A DNA stretch of 64,000 nt from Pempheris klunzingeri (GCF_042242105.1 NC_092019.1:18521328-18585327), one strand, 5' to 3'; positions 15,801-28,863 are shown, counted from the stretch's first letter. Made by a program: numbers and translations. The notes: generated by a model from the sequence alone, not told the origin.

Positions 15801-18800
15801 ACACAATGGATCATGGAGACACAGGGGGAGACTGAAGAACAAAACTAAAAAGTCTGTCACTCCACTCTGTCCATACATACTGCAGTGTGTGTGATCAACT
15901 CAGTCATGCGCTCTCTCACAAGTCTGGGCCGATGCCTAAGGTAAAAGAGGCTCTCCCCCTTGTACAACAAGGGCTGGTGCTGCCACTTTGCTCTGTATTT
16001 GATGCTTGTGTATCATATTGTAGCTGCCCCTTACCCTATCCCCCTCAGGAAACGTTATTTACTCCCAAAAGAAATCACCCTGTAATGTTCTTTGGTGTTG
16101 TGCATTGTGGCTGAGAATTCTGTTTGAGATTCCTTTTCAGTCTATTTCTGACAGGTGTTGTTGGTGTCAGTGTTTCACAGAACTGACAGAGTCCTCAGCA
16201 ATAAGCCTCAAATACCTCCAAAACTTTAAGCTGGTAATTTAGGCAAAAGTAACAAAAGTCTCTGGACCGCTCAAAGTTTATTTGATCTCACCAGAACCAT
16301 AACAATATGATCATATGTAGAGAAGGGTATTTTAAATTTAAATGATTTTCTCTGCAGATAATAATAACCCTGGCGAATTTCACATATTTTCACAAACATG
16401 GCCATGAAACTGCTTCTGTGTCTTGGTAGGACTGTCTGTGTCTTCACTATACATGTTCAACACAGTACAGGTGTCATAATTTACACACATTTCTGTTAAA
16501 CTTGTCAATCACATGACTATAAAGTAATCCTAATGAAAGCCAAGCAAAAAATTGTCAGCCTTTTGTTACCTAGTTAGCATTTGACACCCTTGATCAAAAT
16601 ACAATCAATAGTTATCAATAGTTGTACAGTCATGACAATACAAATACTAAAGTTACAATAAAGTTACATTATGACTTTATTTGTGTTGTGTTTTATACTA
16701 TATTGAAAGAGAAAATAAGTTATGTTACAAAAGAAGATGCCTGATTAATTGCTGATAATTTATTAGAGCCAATCTTTACCAGCTAGGTTCATGTTTTTTT
16801 TTTTTTTAAATAATGGCAATAAAACCTAGTTTATAACCTGCAAAGACGAAGTAAAAATATGCTGGACATGTTTGTGAAAGTACCAGTTAGCACCGCATGT
16901 GGGAAACCTTTTGGAACCATCTTTTTCTCTTTCCCAATCTTCATTATAAGTGGTTGCAAACATCTGCCCAAGATTCAGTAAGCTCGAATCAAAGTGGCTC
17001 TCAAGTGTAAAGTAATACAAAAGCTAATTTGGCACCAATACTCATCCATTCTTACGGACTGGCCTTGTATTCGATATTTACTCGAGCAGTTCTGAGGAAA
17101 ATAACCCAACAGTGCTCTGCTGAAGGAAGCTCCTGCTGTATCTTATCTCTGTGCCCTGTGTGAGCCCTGGGTGTGCGTTTGTCGAGAGGGAGCAGAGATA
17201 GATAGGGCGGTTCAGTCCAGTGCTGGCCCTTAGCATTTAAACGGACCTCAAATACTCTTGTCATGATTCATCTCTCAGATCCATTTCAGTGAATTGTCTC
17301 AATCACATCCTGACAAAGACAACTGCTGTTACAAATGCCCATAAGGTGTTTGTACCTTCAGCTCAGTAGTGGTTTTGTGCCATCTAAATGGGGTGCTTGT
17401 GAATGCCCTTACCTGGTTTAATGGAAATATTTGATTAATGTTACGGTTGGAGCTTAAATAATGGTTCGGTGAAGGTGAGGGTAAGGGAATTGGTCAAGGT
17501 AAGAGTAGTCCCAAGAATCCCACTTAGAGACTACCGTATAATATTGAGCTGATGAACTTGTCAATTCCAACTATTGCCCTGACTCAACCCTCATTACAAC
17601 TAAAATAAGTGAGTGCTGTGCCATGCCTGCTTGATGTTGAAAGAAAAACCCAGTCGACAGATATCCAACCCACTTGTGCTTGTCTCTTTCTCTCTTTCTC
17701 TCCTTTCTCTGTGTTCGCAGTTCTAAACAGACCAACCTGTGTGTCAGGAAAACAGTATCCTTACACACAATGAGAGGGAGAGAATGAACACTAAATTCTC
17801 AAACTACGCAAAATGGTACAGAGAGTGATTTTTGTCTTTGGGGGAAAGAGAGAGTACTGTCTGCCCATCTCTCAATACTCCCCTAACTCTCCACTCTCTT
17901 GGTCAGTCGTTCAGCAGAAAAATGGATCGATAAAGAGTTGAAGCTCTCCGTGCCAAGTGACTCCTCGTAAATGGGTACTCAAACTTTTCTTTTTTTTTCG
18001 GTGGGGTGAGTTGGAAGAAGCCAAACGGGCTTCGTGTTTAAAGTGAGAAAATGAAAGCAGTGCTTCCTAATGTCCTGTCTAAGTGGATGTCTCTGTGTCT
18101 GATGAAGCGTGAAGTGCTCTGTAACCCTAACAAAATGACTATCATTGTGTTCCTGTGGTTTTAAATGGCCTTCTCCTCAGTGCCCCTATCTCTACTCCTC
18201 GGTATGAAATGGGAAGGCAGAAATGGAGGCCATCCATAAATACAGTAATTGCATGAAGGGCAGGTGTTTATCATAGCCACAGCCCTCGCACAGTGTAATG
18301 ATCCAGAAGGTTGAACTGAGCAGCACTTTAACTTAATATTTCACTCAGTCGATACTGAATATTGTATAATGCAAAAAGTTTGGGGATTATGCAGTAGTCT
18401 GCCACCATTTCAGGATAAATCACCCATTAAACATTTTATGATAAATACTGAAATATGTTAACACATCCTGTCACAGCTGATTTGTCATTATGCCTTCAAG
18501 TTTAATATATAATGAAATGTTTTCAAATCCCCACCAAACAATTTTATGTTTTTATTGTCTTGTAACATTGAATCATAGATGCATTTTTGACCCTGATTAA
18601 CAGATAAATACTTAAACTTTGTGAAAACAAATCTACACAAATTCATAGGTTGTTGTGCTGGAAAATAAATCCATGTCACAGTTGTCTTGCGGACTGCTGC
18701 AGGCCCCCCCCTCCAGGATTCCTCTGTATTTTGCCACCATCAGTTTACCCTCGACCCTGTCAAACAATACAGGGCCAGTGGCAGATAAGCATCGACATAA

Positions 18801-21800
18801 CATGATGCTGCCACCACCACACTTTAAAGTGGCAATACTGTTTTTCTATTGGTGAGCAGTGATTGGCTTAGAGAAGACATCCAGACATCCAGTTTTGGCC
18901 TTTTCAGAACCACCTCCAATTTTTCTTAAAGAGATGTCTTCTACACAGTGTCACATGGGCCCCTTGGTGGTCTACTTTACTAGTTGTTGCACCATCACTG
19001 ATTATTTCTTGATAATTACAGCATGCTCTAGGTAGATGAGCATATTTTTTCATGATTGGCTGTATCATACTGACTAGTATTGTTGCTTTGGAACTCCTGG
19101 CTAATACTTTTGAGTGGCCAGTCATTTATTTGTGCATTTTTGCCACGACACAGACTTAACAGGCGTTGGCAGTCCACTGTTAATCAATGTTGTAAAACAA
19201 GAAAACATGAAAAAAGGGGATGAAAACTGTATTGGCTTTTTTCGATCCATAATGTATAAACGTGTATCAATATGTATTGTCAATAGATTGACCTGAAGAT
19301 AAGTTTTTGCTGACTAATATTAGTCAATGGCATTGTAATTGATACTCGGTTTAATCATTTGTCAAATCACAATCAAATGTCTTCCTGTAAAATGTCAGTG
19401 TTGCATATCGTTGTAAAATCTTGAAAAAACATGTGTAATGTGTAAACTGAATTAGCTGCGTCTGCATGTGGGTTTTCAATTGGATCCTATTTCCAACTTG
19501 CATATTTTAAGCATTTTGTAAACATCATTGATTAAGTGTCCCCTTTGATCCGGTTCTCTGTTTTTATAGTAATCTAATTACAGCCTTATGAAGCATTAAT
19601 GCAAAAGCCAGTGTTTGCTTATTGCTCTCCTACAAATGTTAAGACATGCAAAATCAATGCCTTAATTCAACATTTGCATTTCTAATGTTGGCATTTTCCA
19701 AACTTTATCCCTCTTGAGTCTTGCGCCATTCCCCATATCCCCAAATCCCCAAACAAAATGTGAATGGAGAGAGGGTAAACGTGACTGAAACGTGACCGAG
19801 CTGAAACATTTCTCAGTGGAATCAGAGCTACTGTGAAGCTGGCCGAGTCGAGTCCTTGGTGCTCTTTTGTGATGATTCTGTGCCTTAACTCAGCATCTGG
19901 ACTTTGTCTTCCCATCAGTCATAAATATGAGCTTTACACACAACTCTGAGTCTGAATGATGTCAAAACATGATCTGCTACATGCCAATATGTCTCTCAAT
20001 CCTCCAACAATAAGTGTTTCCATTTACACTAATATTCAAAAGCATTTTAACATTTTACTGACTCACTTGTTTTGAGTGCAGTCTTAATGCTTTTTTATTT
20101 CTTTTTTAATGCATTTTTTATTTCACCTTATAAGGGCATAAAAGTTTGATGGAGAGCAGCAAAGATGTTTTAATTGGACCTGGTTTCACACACGCAGAGA
20201 TGCAATTATGGCTTTTAAATTGCTCAGATAAAGGTCTCCACATACCTTTGCAATTAGTCCTTGACGAGAATATTTCTAGTGAAATGGATGTCACTGGTAG
20301 TGAATACTGTTTGCTTCAATAAAGGGGTTTCAGTGGGAGTGAGGGGTTTTTGTTGCAGCAAAAGACGTCAGCAGCTGGTTTCCACTCGAAGCTCTGGAAT
20401 AATGACATGGGGGACGATCTCAGCAGTGCTCTTGCTCAGTACAGTATGTATCCTCTGATCTTTCTCACTGTGCTGTTGCATGACCGCCAATCCTGTTACT
20501 GTGGAACTCCAGCAGCTGTCTGTTCTCAGCATTAAACATGTTGATCAGAATGAATCCGTCCTTTTGAAACCCGAGGTTGGAACAAAACGCCACTCCAGGG
20601 CCTGACACTGCTAAGTTGCTCTCATTCCTGCAAACACGATATTCGCTCAGGCTGTCGAGTCAATTGGAGTACATTCATTACCTGAACTCAATAACCGTGA
20701 CTTATGTAGACCATGCAGGATGTCATCTTGAAAATTCTCATGCATCAGTTTCTCCTCATGTAGTTAAGAGTCAAAATAACACTTAAAATGGTGGAATTGC
20801 CTCGGAAGAAAAGGAGCCGCACTACTGGTTCAGATGTATTTCTCTCAATGCTCCAAAATGTCAAATCCATTTTCACCAAAACAAACTGGAGGGATTGCAG
20901 CAGTATTCAGCACAAATGACGCTCACAGTCCGGTCGCTGTAGTGCCATTGCCCCACATAATTAACAATTTGCTCTTCCCTGCTGCACCATTATATTTTTG
21001 TTTTGCCGGGCTGTTAAATTTCAGTGTGTAATTTCCAGTCTAGTTAGTTGGCGGCCTACTGGGTCACACTCTCCTTTTGGTAACTCTGTGCTCTTGAACC
21101 TCCTTTAAATCCCTGCTTAATGGAATTCAGAAATGTAGATACGCTAAATGAGCTTTCTTTTAATGATTTTGTCTTGTCCCCATTTCTCCTCCTCTTTGTT
21201 TTGACCTCACGACCCCTCCCTTTCTGTCTGTTATGTGGGCCTCTCCAAATTGACTGTTCTCTTCTTGTAACTTTTTCCTCCTCTTTCCTCACTACTTTCC
21301 TTTTTCTCTCTTCCCCCCTTTCCTCACCGTATCTTTGCCTTGCCCTCATTATTCACTTTCTTCCCTCCACTCCCCCTACCATTCACCCTTTGACTACCCC
21401 CCCGACACCACCTCCCATTTTTCCCACCACTGCTTCATCCTCCGTCTTCCATTATCAGATATCCGCCTGCGTGTCCGGGCCGAGTACCTGGAGCATGAGT
21501 CGGCACTCCGTGATGGCGTCTCCTCGGACAAACAGCAGCCCCTAGAGCGCCAGTTTGAGTTGTTCAGCCAAGCCAACTCGCTGCTACGTGCCAGAGACCT
21601 GGGTTCCATCATCTGTGACATCAAGTTCACAGAGCTGGACAACCTGGAGGCCTTCTGGGGTGACTACCTGAGCGGAGATCTGCTGGAGGCCCTGAAGGGA
21701 GTCTTCATCACTGACTCCCTGAGGATGGCAGCAGGCACAGAGGGTGTCCGCCTACTGATCAGTGTGGACCAGGATGACTACGAGGAAGGCAGAAGGCTGC

Positions 21801-21880
21801 TCTCAGAAACCCTCTGCCCAAGGACGAAAACGCCGTCTTCAAGTAATGGTGGGCACTCAGAGACTCACTGGGCTGTATAG
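12885..21880 (+). CDS. dedd2: Death effector domain-containing DNA-binding protein 2
   Basis: Nuclear/nucleolar death-effector-domain protein; the mammalian homologue relays death-receptor signals with caspase-8/10. Coding exons: 12885-13359, 13482-13610, 14071-14211, 21459-21880 (TAG 21878-21880). All junctions are GT-AG and in phase, giving 388 residues against 326 in human. The N-terminus has ECLNYYGMLSLHEVFEIVG, then SGLELLLELERRG and RVLTRHDLLQLV (the DED, split by an insertion at about residues 58-112). KKRRTVSPER follows as in human DEDD2. A basic bipartite nuclear signal (SARRRRKKRG...RRPKK) is at about 210-225. The conserved C-terminal half (IRLRVRAEYLEH, RARDLGSIICDIKF, FWGDYLSGDLLEALKG) fills the last exon. 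CLNYYGMLSLH and VSPER favour DEDD2 over DEDD. The exon 3-4 junction gives Asn where human has Asp before IRLRV. The last intron is 7.2 kb. The acceptor at 12840 supports the chosen start. Confidence 0.92.
13877..13933 (+). other. Possible 57-bp cassette exon in dedd2
   Basis: Between coding exons 2 and 3 a strong acceptor (TTTTCCCCAG, ending 13876) opens 57 bases in the right phase. They contain 18 full codons and end in phase 1 at a weak donor (GTATCC). Inclusion would add 19 residues without changing the downstream frame. If the weak donor is not used, the frame stops at 13963-13965. It is equally possible that this is unused intron sequence. Confidence 0.3.
14212..21458 (+). other. dedd2 last intron (7.2 kb)
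   Basis: Apart from the Tc1-like remnant near 18.65-19.1 kb I see only unique-looking AT-rich DNA, with no exon of another gene supported by splice sites and codon content. The last 300 bases are a long pyrimidine-rich tract leading to the acceptor. Confidence 0.6.
18650..19100 (-). mobile_element. Decayed Tc1/mariner-like transposase fragment
   Basis: On the minus strand from about 18830 to 18670 the translation contains CGGGSIMLCRCLSATGPVLF followed by DRVEGKLMVAKYRGILEG. This is the Tc1-type catalytic-domain pattern (GGGSIM...VEGxM...Y..IL). Flanking sequence up to about 19100 is compatible with more transposase in broken frames. Stops and frame changes show it is dead. I did not find terminal inverted repeats. 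Confidence 0.75.
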
Positions 21881-23420
21881 GCTGATGATGACTCTTTGGA
21901 GTGTATTATATTAAGTTTGAAGAGTAAAATAGAGAGGAATGCTATTGAAAATTATGGTTATACGCAAATTTTGAACCATTTTAAGGCCTCCAGTTGAAGT
22001 TGCAACCCATGTAGTAACCACTAGGTGGCAACACTTACCATCTGTTTGTGTCTCAGAATTGACAGTTATACATTGAAACATTACCATCATTTGTGAAAGT
22101 TAATGAATAATGATGGGTCAATGTGCTTTCCTTTTGGATTCATGCACAGGTGCTACTTTGTAGGACATCAAGATGAAACAGGATGTACCAAGATTTTTCT
22201 TCTCAGTCTCAGTGAGACTGAGAACAGGAACAAGCAGGCTTTGCCACAAGACCAAGTGGTAAGCCCCTCATAACGTTATCAGTCTAACAAATAAGGTTAA
22301 GAGATCTGGGCTGCCACAGATGATAGAAAACACCACAAATAAGTGCATAGTGTTGACACACTTGAGTGTGGTTGAGACTACACACACGCACACACACAAA
22401 AGCATTTATTGACAGTTTTGTCCAAATTCATGCATGGACAGAGGGCATTCACATTCCAACATGAGTTTTCAAATACAAACAGACCAGTCTACCCAACAAA
22501 TCTTCAAATCTTGCTTCAGCGTCTGACAATTTCTTGGCTTTCATTGACATTTGAAGAAAAATAATGATTAAAACTAATTCACAGGACGACCTAACCTGCC
22601 AAGAAAAGTTTCTAATCTTTGAAAATGTGTGAGAATTGAACGTAGATGGGAAAAGTGCACTGCTCTCGGTACAGATTGACCTCTGTGTCTAACTTTGGTC
22701 AGCCTAGTCCACCCATATACACCTAGATAACAAACAGTGGGATTCTCAGCCCTGTGTGCCATGATAACCTGACTTGTGATTGCCGTGGTCAGTGGATACG
22801 GCAGTTGCCAGTAGATGACAGCGGTGATTAGGGCTAGGCCTCAGCAGACCATGGAAGATTCATCATCCCAAGCTTGTCAACAGCAACCCGGATAATGCAA
22901 TGGTGGCTTGTGTCCGGGCTTCCAGCTAGGCCTCAGCAAGTGCTTCTCTCAGCAAGTAAAGCACAGGACAGTGCGTCGGTCAATAGAAGTGATGTTGGGG
23001 AGATCAAAATCAAAAGTGCACATCCCAGCTCCACTCAGCCCTGCTATGTAGGCCCAGTAGAGTGGCTCACAGACAGCTGTCTACTCACCCTGCTGGAACT
23101 AATGCCTGTACTTCACTCATAGAAGACGATCAATAAGGCCCCTCCTCTAAGTCCCTTCATACAGGCACGACTTAAGCAGGCTTGCTACTGTCTGAAGAGC
23201 AGGTCCAGGCAGAGGGAGGGACAAAGGACATATTTCCATGCTTACTTTTGTGTGTTTTTGATAAATTCATTTGTTAATATATCATTGTATTGTTCACAGG
23301 AAGAAAAAAAATACTTAAGTAATTCAGGGGAACATTTTTGTTACATTTAATTTGAGTTTGGTATGGCAATTGTTTTTGTGGAAATCTTTATATAAAACAT
23401 TATTTCTGGTTAATAATAAA
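21881..23420 (+). other. Probable dedd2 3' UTR and flank
   Basis: No gene is seen. A clear AATAAA (23415-23420) lies 1.5 kb after the dedd2 stop and may end the transcript. A CTCF-like motif lies at 22018-22030, and a short CA run at about 22380-22400. Confidence 0.4.
22018..22030 (+). promoter_or_regulatory. CTCF-like core motif, full match
   Basis: CCACTAGGTGGCA fits the core CCASYAGRKGGCR at every position. It lies just past the dedd2 coding end and on the opposite strand from the motif at 6748-6760. Confidence 0.45.
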
Positions 23421-25480
23421 GGTTTGATGGCTTTAAGCTAATTCTGCACATTTTTGTTGACTTAAAAAAAAAAAATACTAACAGCTGCTATTGTATCAGT
23501 AACCAAACTTGCTACCATTTTAATCTTTGCTGCTAATGTCATGAAAGAGACAAACCCTCAGGAAACACACAGGCGTTGGTGTCTTATGATTGCTTTAAAC
23601 AAATTTCCCCAAATTTAATCACCAGCACCAAATAGGAAACGAATCCAAAACAGGAACCTCTTGAACATAGCAAAATTTCTCACCTCGGAAATTTTAAATT
23701 TAAATTATCTTCATCATTTTCGTTCTAGTGCTTGTTTTTGTTTTTTATCATAGTTTTCTGAATTGTCGGTTTTCCCGGTCCTGCACCCTCTGTACCAGTG
23801 TTAGCGCGACTGTGCCCCCTACCTGCCTCCAAATGGTCTGAAGAGGTCCATCAAATGCGGGTCACCATGGATCAGATCCTTATATCTCCCTGCTCTAATC
23901 TGTCAGCATGATGAAACCCAAGAATGGTGTGTGTGCGCTTCAGACATCTTATCAAATAACCCACTCTTGTGTTATATTTTCTTCCTTGTACCACTCTCTT
24001 GCTTGAAGGTCCAGCAGTTGCAGTGTATCTAATGAAACGACACTATTCTTTTGTCTGTGAAGTTGTACAATTTAAGACGCTTTGTCTTTGTCTTTTGATC
24101 GATAGAAATCACAAATACTTAACATTTACGTACATGGAAAAAAAGATGGATGTAGAGGGTTTAAAAACTTAAAAATGCATTGATTTTCTTCTACAATTGG
24201 CACAAGTTTTTTTTAAAGCATGCTATAATATTTAAAATTATATAATTATGTTTACAGTGATATATTTAGGGGAACAAGTCATGTCTGTGCCAGTACTTTT
24301 CACCCATAATGGTATCTAAAATTCTATTTAAAAAAATTCTCAAAAACATTAAATAACAGTAATTAGATCGCAGACATTTATTTGCCATTCGTATCCACAA
24401 CATAACAGAGTGAAAGAGCTTTTCTTTATATATAGCATTATTGCATTATACTTCTCATTCATGGAAACTGCTGAATCTATTCATGGAGTTCAGAAGTAGA
24501 TGAGGAGCATTTTATTCCTAATGTTAACTTGTATACTTTCAGGATCTAAATTTTTGATACTAATACATTTTTATTTTAAGAAGGAATAGCAGAGATGAGT
24601 CGTAGGCCTTAATGTATTTGTTTCAGTGCAACATTAAGAAATGTTGACTTGTCATACACTCATTGGTTCTTTATAATGGGGTGTGGGGTCTTTGACTTTA
24701 TCACCGGGCCTACTCGGACATAATTAGGTCCTCTGATGTAGACCGACACAGTCCTCAAGCACATGAATAAATAACGTAAATGTCGGCTAAAGGGCACTTT
24801 GAAGAGTCACCTCATTTCACTTTGAAATCTAAACATGCACTCTGCACTGGCACTGTGACGGGTTTTAGGAGATCTGTGATTCAAGCTTAGTTCATACAGT
24901 GTAGTGATCTATAATTTAGAGATTTATGTTAAGAAATTTCACCTTAAGAAAATTTCAGAGAGACACAGGCAGCTTGTCAGATAATGAGTGCTTTTAGTTC
25001 AATAGTCCCTCTGCCAAGATTATTTGTAACTTGCATTTAACCCATTCGCTTATAAAACCAAATTAATGCATGCGTCAAACTACAACAAGCTCTTTTGAGG
25101 GAAGTCTGATTTTTTTTTTTTTTCTTTTTTCTAATCAGGTCATAATAACATTTTAGAAAAAAGATGTGGTATTAACACCCAAAGCCACAGGAGTTAACTA
25201 AATCTGTTTGTCTACATTTGCTTTAATATCCAAAGTTTATAATGTAAGTTAACAATTTATCTTATTCAATTAACTGTGCACAGAAACTGCTGCCATTGAT
25301 GCTTAATCGTTGTTTTTATTGACATTTCAGGTCTCTCTCATGTCTCTTGTTTTAAATATTTAGTGCACTGATACTTCCTTGTCACTTGCTGGCTTAAAGA
25401 AACCACCATTATTAGGTCAGTTAAGAGCACTCCGACCACACCCGATCTTTAAAAAATTGAACAATTGAAGTTTTATTTTT
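23421..25480. other. AT-rich non-coding DNA
   Basis: No gene, RNA or recognisable repeat family was identified. Only short A and T runs and scattered short open frames are present. Confidence 0.6.
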
Positions 25481-25491
25481 GACTTGCAATC

Positions 25492-26063
25492 ATGGAGAAC
25501 AGTAAGCGGGACCGAGCCTCAGGGAAAAACCTGATGGGGCCGTTTCTAGCCTGTTCAGAGTATGCCTTGTTTGATGGCCAGCTAAACTGCCCCAGGCCTG
25601 CCTCGGGGAAAACTGAGATTTTTGAAAGCCCAGTTCTCACCACACCCAGCCTTAAAGCAGGACCAGCGATGCGATGCCTACAGGGAGACCAAGGCACTAC
25701 GTCTGAGAAGTCTGCAAAACTACAGAGATCCAACTCAAAGGATTCTGCCGTGTTCCTCCTCTGAACAATGACTCCCTCTTGGATGACCCTGCCACTATGA
25801 GAGATTTGTTTGTCAAAGAAATTGGGACGCATATCTGGAGCGCTGAGGAACATTACGCTCACAAATATCCAAGGACGAGGCACAGACAGCGCACCATCAA
25901 CAAGTCCTGTCCTCCTCCTCTCCATCAGACTGCCCTCTCCCAGAGGAGTGGAATCTGTGAAGGTCTTCACTGAGGTGTCTACGCTAGACAACAAAACTGC
26001 TTGAACAACTGGACTGCTACACCCCAGACCCAGTCTAGACACTTCTCCAGCCTTCTCTCCCAA
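25492..26063 (+). pseudogene. Frame-broken coding-like tract, identity unknown
   Basis: Consecutive open blocks in different plus-strand frames look protein-like and abut one another. One is 90 codons from ATG 25492 (includes GPFLACSEYALFDGQL and TSEKSAKLQRSNSKDSAV). The second continues near 25765 (NDSLLDDPATMRDLFVKEIG). The third runs to about 26004 (PVLLLSIRLPSPRG, VKVFTEVSTLDNK). Joining them needs several frame changes, as expected of a decayed retrocopy or dead exon. The opposite strand is also open for 196 codons here, which is the main competing reading. I do not recognise the protein on either strand. Confidence 0.35.
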
Positions 26064-26249
26064 AGCATATCAGTGCACAAAGCTTTCCACAATCTCCAAT
26101 CAGGATGCTTGAAGAAATAATAATGAAGGAAGGAATATAATTTTTGGAACTATGCTTATTCACTTTGTTGCAAAGAGGGAGACAATTGATACTACAGTAG
26201 TATCTATGCATACACTGATTGGCTCTTATAAGACTACATTAAGCAGCAA

Positions 26250-26670
26250 ATCAGCTTAGCTTAGCACAAAGACTGGAAACATCAGGCCTGGCTCTATCCA
26301 AAGGTAACAAAATCCACCTGCCAGCACCTCTGAAGCTTACCAATTAAAACACTGTATTTCATTTTTGCTTCATCCATACAAAAAGAAGTGTAAAAACAAC
26401 AATTAGTGGTTTCACAGCCGGCTATGTAGTGGACTATTTCTTGGCCGAGCATTGAGCTTTAAGGGTGCTGGTAGGGGGATTTTATTATCCTCAGACATGA
26501 CTAGGCTGGCTGTTAACCATTTTCCAGTCTTTATGTTAAGCTAAGCTAACTGGCTGCTGGTTCTGACAGACAGACGGGGTTACATACAGAGAAACATGAA
26601 ACTGATCGATCCTCTCAGCTAATTCTCTGCAAGAAGGCATCTGAGCGCATTTCCCAAAATGTCAGACTGT
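26250..26670. repeat. Palindromic dispersed repeat, copy 2
   Basis: The left arm (about 26252-26340: GCTTAGCTTAGCACAAAGAC, then GGCTCTATCCAAAGGTAACA) is the imperfect reverse complement of the right arm (about 26455-26550, ending TTAAGCTAAGCTAAC). The far end, with TTTCCCAAAATGTCAGAC, matches the end of copy 1 at 4225-4592. Same element family as copy 1. Confidence 0.75.
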
Positions 26671-26812
26671 GGCTTTACAGAACACCCTTGTTGTCCAAAG
26701 CCACAGTGATCAAGGTGGACCAAGCCACAGCTGAAGGGTCGTCTTGAGTCTGAAAAAACAGGCTTTGTGCCTGTCAGCCGTAGCGGACCCAAGGATCCTG
26801 TCGTCTTCCCAG

Positions 26813-27066
26813 ACTATTACTGACCCTCCGAGCCCACACCCCATCACCACCACCACCACCACAGTCACCCCTCCTCTGCCGCTCCGGTACAGCAGCAGCT
26901 TTCAGCCAATAGGCTCCCTTGATGCCTCGCTGATCTACATCCAGGTCAAGGATTCCACAGATGGGGTCAAAGATCCCGTTGCCATGGTGACGGAGCTGGG
27001 GCAGGACAGTGGCAGTCTTGTAATGCAGTACGCTGGGGACCAAACAACCAGGGGTAGCCATGGCAG
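26813..27066 (+). CDS. Candidate internal exon, unknown protein
   Basis: Acceptor GTCGTCTTCCCAG (ending 26812) and donor GGCAG|GTGAGA (27067) bound 254 open bases, phase 0 in and phase 2 out. The translation begins with a Pro/Thr-rich stretch and continues with YSSSFQPIGSLDASLIYIQV, then DPVAMVTELGQDSGSLVMQY, which reads like a real protein. The opposite strand is also open. Its exit phase fits the candidate exon at 28814-28863. No family was recognised. Confidence 0.35.
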
Positions 27067-28813
27067 GTGAGAAACAATGATGGAGACAAAATTGCAAATA
27101 ATAACACTGTATTGTTTTTTTAATAAATCGATCAGTTCCAACATGTGTTTTTCGCTTTCTATTACCTGCAGTGGGGAATAACTTGGAGTCAAACATATAA
27201 AGCGGCCCTTTTTTTTTTTTTTAACACCATAGCACACTGTGAACATTTGGTGAGGTGACTGTTCGATTTATTGCCTAAAACACTTCATAGAGACATCAGA
27301 GGTGGGTTTGTGTTCCATGGTGCAAATTGTGCTGGGGTGCAAAAGCTAATGTAATGCTGGGTTGTGTGTTAGGACACTGGTCATCATCCTCCTGTAGACT
27401 TTATTCCACTGTTCGCAGGTGTTCTTCACACCTCCTTGATTGGATGGAGACCCAAGTCATCTTGCGGTAGCTCAGGCCTAAATCAGTCTCTTATCGAAAT
27501 GTGTCATCTAAAGCTGATAGGCACTACAGCCTTCTGCCGGCCCACAGGGGCTGCCTTTATTATATGTATACCCTGCAGCATATGGTACATCTCTCTGATG
27601 GGCAAAATTCAGCAGCTTTTTATTGAGGAGAGAAAATTAGATTAGGCGGTCTTCTCGAAAGCCTTCCTTCTTGGTTTGCCTCTGCACTGTCCGTGGTTGT
27701 AAAGCTCGCAACACTCACAACCGATTTCACAAAAAGATTTTTAAAGGATGTGAGCGCATCTTTCTGAATACGTGGATGTGAGATGGAGTTCATCAGGCCA
27801 GTTGCTTAATTTATAATTAAGCAAATTCCTCATTCAGTTATTTGAGAAATTATGAAACGTGTAATTTTCCATTACTCAAATTCTAGTGTAACTTGCTTGA
27901 TTAGATCAAGTCAGATCGCCTTAATTGGTAAATCACATACAACATACAAATCAAGCTCATGAAGGAGTCACTGTGTTAGTACAGAAGGGACTGCAGGTTT
28001 CTCCACCTCATGCTGAGCAGGAAGGACCCTGTTTTCAGTGGCCTGCAGGTGGCAGCATGTAGATGAATCACCAATTTGAGGAGGCCTCATATTCAAAGCA
28101 GCAGAGCTCCTGCTGAATATCCACGGTGTCATGTCAGAAACATCTGTCATGTCATGAAGTTACAGAACTTCTACTGAAACCTTCTGTAACACAGGGATAT
28201 TTTTTGATTTAAAGTTGCAGAACTCCATAGTTCTTCTTTTGTATATACCTAATGTTATTATTATGCAGGCCACAGCAGCCGGGACACAGTGGGCCCTGTG
28301 AATATTTTGCACCTGTAAAGTAAACCAGTCTTTAAGTTCCTGTGACACGAGGTTTTTGCAGTTATATTCAGCCCTCGAAATGCCTCTGATTGCTAATTAC
28401 CTCAGATGTGTCATGATCCCCTCTTTTGCCTCTCTCCCTCCTTCATGCACGCGCCTTTTTCTCCTCAGCAGCAGCACCACAGCCACCGGGTCGCCATGGA
28501 AACCGCTGAGAGACACGCGACGAGGGTGAGAGATGGAGAGAGAAGGAGGGACAACGAGGGACACGGAGAGAGAGCGAGAGAGAAGGGCAGACATGAAAGG
28601 TTAGGGTGTTGCCACATACCCCCCCCCCCCAAAAAAAAAAACCTCCCCACCCACCCTCCCCTCACCTCTAACCCCTCCACCCCTCAGTTTAATGCTGAGC
28701 CCCCAACCCAGATCAACCGCCCCATACACTGGCCCCTCTTACATGCACCTCTGCCCGCCCCCCCTCCGTACCCTCTCCCCCATCTTTTTGCTCTCCATCC
28801 CTCTCTTGTCCAG
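27067..28813. other. Non-coding stretch between candidate exons
   Basis: Nothing beyond short open frames is seen. A C-run followed by an A-run lies at about 28619-28641, and C-rich DNA at 28640-28800. Confidence 0.5.
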
Positions 28814-28863
28814 ACAGGCTGCACGCATGGCGGGGATGGAGACGTTCACCGATGGAAGCACTG
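28814..28863 (+). CDS. Candidate short exon, unknown protein
   Basis: A strong polypyrimidine tract and acceptor (CATCCCTCTCTTGTCCAG, ending 28813) precede 50 open bases that end at donor ACTG|GTAAAT. Entering in phase 2, it reads QAARMAGMETFTDGST and exits in phase 1. An internal ATG (28827) in good context could also make it a first coding exon. Its exit phase matches the acceptor at 55027, which is also fed by the 49831 exon. Confidence 0.35.
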
